From the NCBI GenBank assembly GCA_048213135.1, contig PS015053.1, positions 33,682 to 84,577 on the forward strand: a stretch of DNA of 50,896 nucleotides, written 5' to 3'. The first letter of the stretch is position 1, and the number at the start of each line of letters is the position of its first letter. Made by a program: the position numbers and the translations under genes. Under the pieces are notes generated by a model that searched no databases, was not told the origin of the DNA, and worked only from the letters and a program-made list of their open reading frames with translations. Positions 41,959 to 50,896 of the stretch are shown one piece after another. This DNA is from Reclinomonas americana ATCC 50394 (Eukaryota; Jakobida; Jakobea; Jakobida).

Positions 41959-44900
41959 CGAACGANNNNNNNNNNNNNNNNNNNNNNNNNNNNNNNNNNN
42001 NNNNNNNNNNNNNNNNNNNNNNNNNNNNNNNNNNNNNNNNNNNNNNNNNNNNNNNNNNNNNNNNNNNNNNNNNNNNNNNNNNNNNNNNNNNNNNNNNNNN
42101 NNNNNNNNNNNNNNNNNNNNNNNNNNNNNNNNNNNNNNNNNNNNNNNNNNNNNNNNNNNNNNNNNNNNNNNNNNNNNNNNNNNNNNNNNNNNNNNNNNNN
42201 NNNNNNNNNNNNNNNNNNNNNNNNNNNNNNNNNNNNNNNNNNNNNNNNNNNNNNNNNNNNNNNNNNNNNNNNNNNNNNNNNNNNNNNNNNNNNNNNNNNN
42301 NNNNNNNNNNNNNNNNNNNNNNNNNNNNNNNNNNNNNNNNNNNNNNNNNNNNNNNNNNNNNNNNNNNNNNNNNNNNNNNNNNNNNNNNNNNNNNNNNNNN
42401 NNNNNNNNNNNNNNNNNNNNNNNNNNNNNNNNNNNNNNNNNNNNNNNNNNNNNNNNNNNNNNNNNNNNNNNNNNNNNNNNNNNNNNNNNNNNNNNNNNNN
42501 NNNNNNNNNNNNNNNNNNNNNNNNNNNNNNNNNNNNNNNNNNNNNNNNNNNNNNNNNNNNNNNNNNNNNNNNNNNNNNNNNNNNNNNNNNNNNNNNNNNN
42601 NNNNNNNNNNNNNNNNNNNNNNNNNNNNNNNNNNNNNNNNNNNNNNNNNNNNNNNNNNNNNNNNNNNNNNNNNNNNNNNNNNNNNNNNNNNNNNNNNNNN
42701 NNNNNNNNNNNNNNNNNNNNNNNNNNNNNNNNNNNNNNNNNNNNNNNNNNNNNNNNNNNNNNNNNNNNNNNNNNNNNNNNNNNNNNNNNNNNNNNNGACA
42801 TCCGCAGCCTCGCATCATCAGCGGGTTCTGTTTGAACTCGCCTGCATGGAGTGCGGCATCCCTTCGTCAGGAGCTGGCAGTCCATCGTCCGCAGTAATTG
42901 AAGCATTCGGCAAGAGCCTTGGCAGTGCCGTCCAAGTCGCACGCTCCAACACACCCAGGTCAGTTGAAGGAGTGCTCCTGAGCATGAGCAACTTCATCGA
43001 GGTGAGCATCTGTCTGTTCTGTCTATCCCGCGCGGCTAGAAAGTGAGCCAACAACGATGCGTGTGCAACTCTGCAGAATAGTGAACTGCGCGGTGCTGCT
43101 CTAGTGGACGCCATTGAGAAACCACTGATATTGGTGGATGAACGTGGCCATTCGGAGGTGTGCCGACTTTCCCTTGTGCGCTCTTGCATTTAGCGATTTG
43201 TGTTGACTCACGGGCTTCTTTCACGATGTCGATCGTGCTGCAGGAATCATGGGAGATGATGGAGGGCAAACGGAAGGGCAATGACCGTCTCCTGCCTCTC
43301 ATTGCCCAAGCCGCGCAGGCCCTGCGTGAGTGTCCTGGCTTGCACGCGTTGCTGATTCGAGACGGCAGTCTCTCCAAGGAGGAGATCGAACGGGCCGCAG
43401 AGTGGTGTGCCGAAAGAGGTTTGATGGCGTCGGATGCGTTCTACTGTGTGCATTGTGTTAGGACTGACGAGTAAGATGCAGCTCTGCTGGAGGCGAAGGT
43501 GCTGAAGAAAGAAGAGATGAAGGAGGAGGAGGAATGGGAAGATGATTCAAGGGTCGACGGGGAAGACGATGAAGACGACGATGTGGATGAAGCTGACAGG
43601 AGGAAGGTATGGTCATGGATGATCAACCAAGTGCACGTTGTGGCAACATCTCATCTGTACATGCACAGCGACGAGGGAGTGGTCCTGCGACAATGAGCAG
43701 GGACGAACAACTGATGCTGGCAAGGCTGCTTGTTGCGTGTGTTTGCAGTCGAGTGTCCTTCTGCGTAAGTCGTCTTGCTCATTGTGTGTTCATCGCACCA
43801 TCCATGTGTTTCATGCGAGAGCAGTGCTGCAACAAGAAGAAGATACTCGTGACGGCATTTGGAATCATGGCGCCTTGTGTGATGGAATCCACTGTCCGTC
43901 ATCATCAGCGCGTTCTTGTCGAACTCGCCTGTAAGGAGTGTGGCTTCCCCTCGTCGAAAGCAGGACGGCTTTCGTCGGCAGTCGTCAACTCATTTAGCAA
44001 GAGTCTTGGCTTTGCCGTAGAATCTGCACGCACGAAGACGCCCAAGTCAGTTGAGGGAGTGCTCCAGATGATGAGCGACTTCATTGAGGTGAGCAGCGAT
44101 CATCTTCTTGCGCAAGTTTATCAATGATGAGCGCTAACAAATGTGCCATTATGCAGAGAAGTGAACCGCGCGTTGCGGCTCTGGCGGATGCGATTGAGAG
44201 GCCGCTGTTTGTGGTGGATGAACGTGGTCATTCGGAGGTGTGGTTTCCCCGCGCTCAGTGTGCTCTGAGCACGCGTCGTTTCTCACGTTCTGTGCTTCTA
44301 AATTCGGATGTCAGGAGTCGTCGCGCTTGGCGAGGGCGCCGCACAGCAACAAGCGGAGTCCTTTTTTGCCATTCGTCACACAGGCTGTGGATGCTCTCCA
44401 CAACTGCCCGGGTCTGCTGGTCACTCTGCTTCGAGATGGTTGCCTTTCCGAAGCGGAGATTACCCGTGCCGTCAAGTGGTGCCGTGAACGAGGTTTGGTT
44501 GCGTGACACACATTGTTGCAAATTGTGAATACTCTGACGAACAGGCGACAGTTGTGAGGGAGATGGAGACTGCGACGAGAGAGGAGAAGAGGGATGAAGA
44601 GCAGGAGGATGATGATGACGGCAGCGAGAATGAGGACGATGGGGAGGGGAAAAGGAGACACAAGGTACGCCCATCTCTGCTATCTATGAAACGAGAATGA
44701 TGGGTGCATTTCAAACGGCATGGTTCGCAATCACAGCACCACACGAGTGGCCTTGCAAAGTTGAGCGTCAACGAGCAACTGATGCTGACGAGGCTACATG
44801 TTGCGTGCTGTTGTTACCTCGCTGCTCGGCTCCTCACTCTTGCTCACCCAACGAACATGCGAACAGGGCTGCAACAGGAAGAAGATGCTGGTGAAGGCAT

Positions 44901-45700
44901 TCGGTCTAATGGCTCCCATGGTGCTGGCATCAACGATCCTCCATCATCATCTTGTTCTCTTCCAGCTTGCCTGTGACGAATGCGGAATGCCATCGGGGGG
45001 ACCGGGAAGTCCATCATCTGCAGTCTTGTCTGCATTTGGCAAGAGGCTTGCCAATAGTGCCAACACGGCACGCAATGGGACGCCCAAGTCGGTTCAAGGT
45101 GTGCTGGAGAGTGTGAGCACCTTCATCGACGTGAGTACCAGTGTGTTATTTCTGTGTCACTTCCGATCGTGACGTTCTGTTGACTGACTTGAGTTCAATA
45201 TATGCGGGATCATCAGAAGAGCGGTCTTCGAGGAGCTGCGCTGGTGAATGCTGTCGAGAGACCACTGATTATGATTGACGACCTTGGCTATTCTGAGGCA
45301 TGTCTCCTGGTTGTGTGGTTCTGTGAATTGATGTTAGCTGCTCACTTTCTCGTTTCTCGAGTGACAGGAATCAGCAGAGTTGCCGAAGTTCAGCAAGTCA
45401 AATGTTCTTATGCCATTTGTCACGCAGGCCATGCAGCTGCTCCATAACTGTCCTGGTCTTCTGGCTACACTGATTCGTGACGGGTGCCTTTCAAAGGCGG
45501 AGATTGAGCGTGTTGGTGAGTGCTCCAAATGCACCAGTCTGGGAGCTTCTGTTGTTGTTGCATATCGTGCCACCTTCAGCACTGACTCGCATGATGCAGT
45601 GGTGGGTGACGAGAAGCCGGGGAAGATGGAGGTGGTGAAGAAAGAGGAGGAGGAGGAGGAGGAGGAGGACGAGATGGAGGATGAGGAGGAGGACATGTAA
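39285..45700 (+). CDS. Modular repeat protein, family copy 4 (four modules)
   Basis: Exon 1 starts at ATG 39285 and enters a gap at 39559. Next come 39943-40041, 40127-40146, 40241-40345 and 40432-40482, then T1, T2 (with an 831-N gap, 41966-42796), T3 and T5, with stop TAA at 45698-45700. T4 is absent. Three further losses are seen: exon 3 is 30 nt shorter, T1 exon b lacks three codons, and the acceptor of T1 exon a reads CAT instead of CAG. All of these keep the frame, or can be spliced around in frame. The tail ends DEEEDM. This is the copy separated from the others by the LRAT and helicase genes, and its stop lies 177 bp from the stop of the convergent exchanger gene. Confidence 0.73.
40572..41548 (+). 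repeat. Copy 4, module T1 (defective acceptor)
   Basis: Exons by homology: a 40572-40646, b 40741-40995, c 41062-41142, d 41219-41396, e 41457-41548. Exon a is preceded by gattcacat instead of the cag of the other copies. An in-frame AG lies 24 nt inside (gctgctaag/AAG). Confidence 0.7.
41629..43606 (+). repeat. Copy 4, small exon plus module T2 (gap inside)
   Basis: Small exon 41629-41673 with acceptor ttcatag. Then a 41756-41830, b (3-prime part only) 42797-43001, c 43077-43157, d 43244-43418, e 43482-43606. A (TG)n of about 47 bp at 41910-41956 in the a-b intron lies next to the gap. Confidence 0.7.
43669..44664 (+). repeat. Copy 4, module T3
   Basis: Exons: a 43669-43731, b 43825-44088, c 44157-44237, d 44315-44492, e 44552-44664. 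The intron after exon e already has the T5-type sequence (tttcaaacggca), as in copy 1. Confidence 0.75.
44737..45700 (+). repeat. Copy 4, module T5 (terminal)
   Basis: Exons: a 44737-44799, b 44867-45130, c 45217-45297, d 45368-45515, e 45600-45700. Exon b reads HHHLVLF where others have HHQR. The GC donor after exon c is gcatgt. Confidence 0.75.
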
Positions 45701-45877
45701 AGCAAGCAGTTCAAGTTGGTGATGGAGGTGGATGTGTGGAGCAAAACACTGCCGTGGATGGTCGATGACTCCAAGTGACAGGACTTGATTGTGTTGTGCG
45801 GAAATTGGAGTGCGCGACAGCCGGCTATGAGAGGGAAGGATGCAAGCAGCACATGCATGTTGCTGTGAGATCGATCA
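45701..45877. other. Short convergent spacer between copy 4 and the exchanger gene
   Basis: 177 bp separate the two stop codons, so the 3-prime UTRs probably overlap. It does not resemble the 3-prime flank of copies 2 and 3 beyond the first few bases (agcaagcagttc). Confidence 0.5.
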
Positions 45878-48800
45878 CTATATTACACCCGTGGCCACCA
45901 ATATGCTAAACGTGCAAGACAGCGCAAACACAGCACACAGATACCACCCAAACCACTTGCTAAAAGTGGCCATTGGCGGTCGCGGAATGACGACATAAAC
46001 AACGGTCGACACCAGCGACACCAGCAGGCCAATGGAGATGGGGAGCACCGACTGCGGCACGCCGAGCGGCGCCGGTTTGGGGTAGTCGATGGAGCAGCGC
46101 ACGAGGAAGCCGATGCCGAGGCCCAGCATGAGGTTGAGCAGGGGGGAACCGAAGCAGGCGCCGACGGCCATGGTGCCGAAGCCGGCGGTGGCCACGGCGT
46201 GGTCCGCCACCATGTCTGCCCGAAGAGGGAGAGGGGATTAGTTAGGTGGAGGGAAGGAGAAGGAGGAGAAGAGGGACGAACCACTGACGGAGTTACCAAT
46301 GGCCAGGAGGGACATGGCCAGCACGGCAGGTGCGATGTGTGCCATTTCGCCGAGGTCCTGCGGAATAGGGAGAAGGGTGGGAAGGGAGAAGGGAGAGGAG
46401 AGGAAAGAGGAGAAGGGAAGAAGGGGAGAAGAGGAGAGGAAAAAGGAGAAGGAGGCAAGGGATAAGGATGAGCGAGGGGAGGGGGGAGGGAGGAGAGAGG
46501 AGAGGAAAGGAGAGGAAAGGAGGGAAAGAGGAGAGGAGAGAGGAGAGGAAAGAGGAGAGGAGAGAGGAGAGGAAAGGAGGGGAGAGAGGAGAGGCAAGAG
46601 GAGAGGAGAGGAAAGAGGAGAAGAAAGGGGAGAGGATAGGGGAGAGGAAAGAGGAGAGTAAAGAGGAGAGGAGAGAGGAGAGGAAAGGAGAGGAAAAGGA
46701 GGGGAGAGAGGAGAGGCAAGAGGAGAGGAGAGGAGAGGAGAGGAGAGGAGAGGAGAGAAGGGACAGGAAAGAGTGGAGAAGTGAGGAGAGGAGAGAAGGG
46801 ACAGGAAAGAGTGGAGAAGTGAGGAGAGGAGAGGAGAGGAGAGGAGAGGGGAGAGGAATGAGGAGAGGAAAGAAAGAGGAGAGGAGAGGAGAGGAGAGGA
46901 AAGAGGAGAAGGGAAGAAGGGGAGAAGGAGAGGAGAAGGAGAGGCANNNNNNNNNNNNNNNNNNNNGAGGAGAGGAGAGGCAGAGGAGAGGAAAGAGGAG
47001 AGGAATGAGGAGAGGAAAGAGGAGAGGAGAGAGGAGAGGAATGAGGAGAGGAGAGAGGAGAGGAAAGAGGAGAGGAGAGGAGAGGAGAGGAAAGAGGAGA
47101 GGAAAGAGGAGAAGGCGGCAAGGGGTAAGGATGAGTGAGGGGAGGAGAGGGGAGAGAAGAGGAGAGGATAAGAAAAATATACGTTCCGTACAAGAAACAA
47201 ACTGTACTATTTCTGCCACTTCTTTCCTCCCCTTCTTCGCCCTTTCCTCCGATCCCTTATTCTCCCCTCCCCTCCCTTCTTCCCTTTACCCCATCCCGCA
47301 CCTGCAAGCTGTCCACCATAAAGTCCCCCATAAACGCCGACCACGTTGACGCGCCGACAAACGCCATGACCAGCCACAGCTGCCGCAATCAAAACGTGAG
47401 CCGCGGCTTTCGACAACAACCCACACCACCACCCATCAACGCAACTCCAACATAGCGCGGCGGCGTCGGCGTCTTTGTGGTGAACAGAATGATCAATCCG
47501 CCGACCGCACCCACAATCAGTGCGAGAGCCCACATGGGAAGTGCGCCGATGGAGGTGTGATAGCCTAGGTTAATGAAATGGTGAGACTCAATGTTGATGC
47601 ACGAGGTTAAGGGAAGGGCGACATACCGATGAATGTGAGGACCACGAGCGAAAACAGGCCCTGCATTCACCAATGAGTAAAAACACTGTCAACCTTCTCC
47701 TCACAAGGCGACCAACCATCGGCGACACCACCGCATACAAGCGATTCCAGGTCCCCGGTGCCGGCCCCATGGTGAACGACCACAGGGCGTGCACGGGGAA
47801 GCAGAGAATCGACCACACCGTGTCGCAGCGCTTCGGTTTGCGTCGCACACTGCTGCCGCGCTGCGAGTCCTTCAGGCTGGTCACTGCGCGCACACACACG
47901 AATAAGCAACATGCCGCCGCCTTCTGCTGACAAGATGACAACCAACCGGCCAGCGATCCGGTCTTGGTCGAGCGCGTCGATTTGGAGGAGGTGTACGCTG
48001 GCGCAACGTAGTGGCGACTGATGGGTGGTGGCATGGGTTCGCCGAGGGGGCGCGGAGCGGCGCGTGGAGGGAGCAGGGGTGGGGAGTCGGAGTGGCCGAC
48101 GGGGGACTCGCCGTCATCGAACACGTCCATGTCGTCGCCAAAGTCACCGCCGCCGGTGGTGGAGAAGCGGAAGCCAATGGCGTCGTTGTCGCTCTCCAGG
48201 TCCTCGGTGATGATGCCGACTTTGCCGAGGAACACTATGGGGGCAAAGAGTGAGGGAAAGGGGAAGAAGGGGGAGAAGGGGGAAGAAGGGGGAGAAAGGG
48301 GGAGAAGAAGGAAGGGAAGGGGAAGGGGAAGAAGAAGGAAGGGAAAAGTTGTGGACTGTGAGGGAAAGGTGAGGAATCAAGGGTTGAGGATAGAGGATTG
48401 AGGGGGAGGGGTTAGAATGAAGAATGGAGGGTTGTGGCTTGAGAGTGACGAAGGGTTGAGAACTGAGGGTTGAGAGAGAGTGTTTGGAAAAGAGTAATGG
48501 AGGGTTACGGATCGAGAGGGAAGGGTCGAGAATGAAGGGTTGAGGACTCGAAGAAGGGTTGAGGCCTGAGGGTTGAAGTGAAGAACAGAGGTTGTGGGTT
48601 GAGAGTGAAGGGTCGGCGAAGAAGGGTTGAAGATTAAGGGTTGAGGGAGAAGGGTTGAAATGAAGAAGGAAGGGTTGTGGGTCGAGAGTGAAAGGTGGAG
48701 AGGGTTGAGGGTCGAGAGCGAAGGGTTGAGAGAGAAGAATAGAGGGCTGCGGGTTGAGAGTGAAGGGAGGAGAATGGAGGGTTGAGGGAGAAGGTTTGGA

Positions 48801-50626
48801 AAGAAGAATAGAGGGTCGACAATCGAGGGTCGCGGACGCAGGGTTGAGGATTGATGGTTGCGTGAAACGGATAAAAATGCATATTGGATGAATGGAGGGT
48901 TGTGGGCTGAGAATGAAGGGCTGTTGAAGAGGACTGAGGATTGAGGGTTGGGGGAGAAGGGTTGGGATGAAGAATAGAGGGTTGAGGATTGAGAGTGAAG
49001 GTTTAGGATTGAGGGAGAGAGCGAAGGGTTGAGAGAGAAGAATAAAGGGTTGCGAGTTGAGAGTGAAGGGCGGAGAACGGAGAGTTGAGGAATGAGGGTT
49101 GAGGGAGAAGGGCTGAGGATTGCGAGTGAAGAGTCGACGAACAAGGATTGTAGATGGAGGGCCGAGGGAGAAGGGCTGGAATGAAGAATAGGGGGTTGAG
49201 GGTTGAGAGTGAAGGGCGGAGAATAGTTGAGGATTGAGGGTTGAGGGAGAAGGGCTGAGGATTGAGAGTGCCGAGGGTTGAAGATAGAGGGCTGAGAGAG
49301 AAGGGTTGGAATGGAGAATAGGGGGTTGAGGGTAAAGGACGGAGAGTGTCAAGGGCTGAAGATGGAGGGTTGAGAGAGAAGGGTTGGGATGGAGACTAGG
49401 GGTTGAGAGTTGAGAAGGACGCTTCAGGACTCCGTGTGCAATCTCTTGTAGGCAGCCTCTCTCTCTTCTCAATCCTCCCTTTCCCCCTTTTCTCTTTCCC
49501 CCTCTCTCTTCCCCTCTTCTCCTCCACTCACCCGCCTCATTGGCAAACGCCTNNNNNNNNNNNNNNNNNNNNNNNNNNNNNNNNNNNNNNNNNNNNNNNN
49601 NNNNNNNNNNNNNNNNNNNNNNNNNNNNNNNNNNNNNNNNNNNNNNNNNNNNNNNNNNNNNNNNNNNNNNNNNNNNNNNNNNNNNNNNNNNNNNNNNNNN
49701 NNNNNNNNNNNNNNNNNNNNNNNNNNNNNNNNNNNNNNNNNNNNNNNNNNNNNNNNNNNNNNNNNNNNNNNNNNNNNNNNNNNNNNNNNNNNNNNNNNNN
49801 NNNNNNNNNNNNNNNNNNNNNNNNNNNNNNNNNNNNNNNNNNNNNNNNNNNNNNNNNNNNNNNNNNNNNNNNNNNNNNNNNNNNNNNNNNNNNNNNNNAA
49901 GGCGAAGGGGAAGATGAAGGGGAAGATGAAGGGGGGAAGGGGAAAGGGAGGAGGGGAGGGGGAAGACGAAGGGGGAAGATGAAGGGGGAAGGGGAAAGGG
50001 AGGAGGGGAGGGGGAAGACGAAGGTGGAAGACGGAAGAGGGGAAGAGAAGGGGGAAGAGAAGGGGGAAGCGAAGGGGAAGCGAAGGGGAAGCAAAACGGG
50101 GAAGCACAAGGGGGGAAGCAAAGGGGAGAAGAGCAAGTGCAAGAGAAGGGAGGGAAAAGAGAGGGAGAGCAAGGGGGGAGAGCAAGGGCAAGAAAAGGGG
50201 AAGAGATGGGGGAGGAGAGAAAGAAAGGGGGAGAAGAAAGAATCGTTGACAGAAGACAAACTCTCTTCCACGCACGCGAAGGCAATCATCTGAACTCTTT
50301 GTTCACCCTCATCCTCATTTTCCCCTTGTGCTCTTTCCCTCATTCCCCTTCTCCCCCCTAATAGTTGCTGAGAATGAAGAGAGGACGGACGCTGATGTGA
50401 GGGATAGTCCCTTCTCTGACAACTCGGCCCTTCTCAAGTGCGAGGGTGGATCGTTGCAGGACAAGAGGTGGAGAGGGGAAAAATTTTCTTTCTCTTTCTA
50501 CTGTTTACGCACCTGCCAAAGACTACCGTGGAGATGAAGGCACCGGCGCCAATTGGTTCGGAAACACCAATGTCGGCGTGGCCGGCGAGAATGCCGATGA
50601 TGATGGCCGCGAGGTCGGGGGCGCCA
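45878..50626 (-). CDS. Cation/calcium exchanger, CCX/NCLX-like (5-prime end outside window)
   Basis: Visible exons in order: 50626-50513, 49552-49532 (rest in a 346-N gap), 48234-47947, 47883-47717, 47660-47627, 47564-47452, 47379-47302, 46357-46282 and 46215-45878, with stop TAG. All visible junctions keep frame. The first exon holds alpha-repeat 1: an Asn or similar codon, split at the junction, then GAPDLAAIIIG and GAGAFISTVVFG. Exons at 46357 and 46215 form alpha-repeat 2: LLAIGNSVSDMVADHAVA, then GACFGSPLLNLMLGLG. Between them lies a cytosolic loop rich in Ser, Pro and Asp, followed by several membrane segments. These motifs belong to the Na+/Ca2+ (CaCA) exchanger superfamily, closest in feel to the CCX/NCLX branch. 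Whether the protein is mitochondrial cannot be told, because the N-terminus is missing. Confidence 0.85.
46370..47165 (-). repeat. (GAGGAGAGGAAA)n tract in an exchanger intron
   Basis: The intron 46358-47301 is almost wholly purine on the + strand, built of gaggagaggaaag-like units with a 20-N gap at 46947-46966. The sense strand is therefore pyrimidine-rich. Long ORFs in it are artefacts. Confidence 0.85.
48250..49430 (-). repeat. Minisatellite with gggttgagg core in an exchanger intron
   Basis: About 1.1 kb (within 48235-49531) of interspersed gagggttgagg, gagaagggttg, gaatgaagaatagagg and gagagtgaagg units in a higher-order period of roughly 70-85 bp. It creates a 700-codon open frame on the minus strand that is not a gene. 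Confidence 0.8.
49899..50230 (-). repeat. (GGGGAAGATGAA)n/(GGGGAAGCGAA)n purine tract
   Basis: Purine-rich units follow a 346-N gap in the intron upstream of the gap-hidden exchanger exon. The remaining 50231-50512 shows no clear exon. Confidence 0.75.
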
Positions 50627-50860
50627 CTGCACGAGGGGGGACAAGAGAGTGAGAAGTCTGGAGAGGAGAGAAGACACGAGCTGTCTCCAGCTGTGCCTCA
50701 CACGCTTCTTTCAAGTGTAACGTCCGCATATCAAACAGTGAGCAAGAGGGAGCGGAAGAAGTGGTCCGAGAGAGTGAGAAAGGGTGAGAATCTAAGGGGA
50801 ACCAAGAGCGCTGCAAGCGAGAGTAAAGAGGGACAGGGTGGGAAAGCGGAGAAGAATGGC

Positions 50861-50896
<36 letters not shown>
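50627..50896 (-). other. Exchanger intron running off the window, ending in (GA)n
   Basis: Upstream of the alpha-1 exon no further exon with matching phase was found. The last 35 bases are (GA)n. Confidence 0.5.

Noticed and set aside
48250-49430. Interstitial telomere repeat
   Set aside because: The gggttgagg core is degenerate and embedded in a composite repeat; no run of perfect short telomere-type units is present.
48144-50285. 713-codon open frame on the minus strand
   Set aside because: It runs through a minisatellite, an N gap and a purine tract. True exchanger exons inside it use other frames with matching phases.

Overview
The window is nuclear DNA of a eukaryote, most likely a protist whose lineage I cannot fix from sequence alone. 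Every gene is split by short introns of mostly 50-110 bp with GT-AG or GC-AG ends. Coding DNA is moderately GC-rich. Non-coding DNA is dominated by (CT)n, (CTT)n, (TG)n and (GGAGA)n tracts and by minisatellites, and many of the N-filled assembly gaps fall inside these. I saw no bacterial operons, rRNA, tRNA, CRISPR array or clear transposon.

Layout. 230-885 is the 3-prime end of an unidentified + strand gene. Then come three head-to-tail copies of one unrecognised gene (1310-6819, cut by a gap; 7540-14664; 16878-23613), with a fourth copy at 39285-45700. Each encodes a low-complexity, Lys-rich N-terminal part followed by four or five repeats of a module of about 235 residues. Every module is built from the same five exons (a to e), with matching reading-frame phases. 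Module types T1 to T5 keep their order in all copies. Copies 2 and 3 read T1-T2-T3-T4-T5, while copy 4, and as far as visible copy 1, read T1-T2-T3-T5. This is a two-level duplication: modules within a gene, and genes within a cluster.

Between copies 3 and 4 lie two convergent genes. One (+, 24561-27984) encodes a probably N-myristoylated LRAT/NlpC-P60-type protein with a C-terminal hydrophobic hairpin. The other (-, 28117-38182) is a 17-exon gene that joins an EXD1/Egalitarian-like 3-prime-5-prime exonuclease fold, whose first acidic motif is missing, to a divergent UPF1-like SF1 helicase. At the right end, a cation/calcium exchanger (-, 45878 to beyond the window) converges on copy 4.

The most notable points are the unrecognised modular family with an invariant HH-x8-C-x2-C signature, the EXD1-like/helicase fusion, GC-AG introns confined to module types T4 and T5, and a recurrent GTTG-type 5-prime splice site in every well-resolved gene family here. 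Exon boundaries were set by hand from phase agreement, splice signals and comparison between copies. No transcript or database search supports them.
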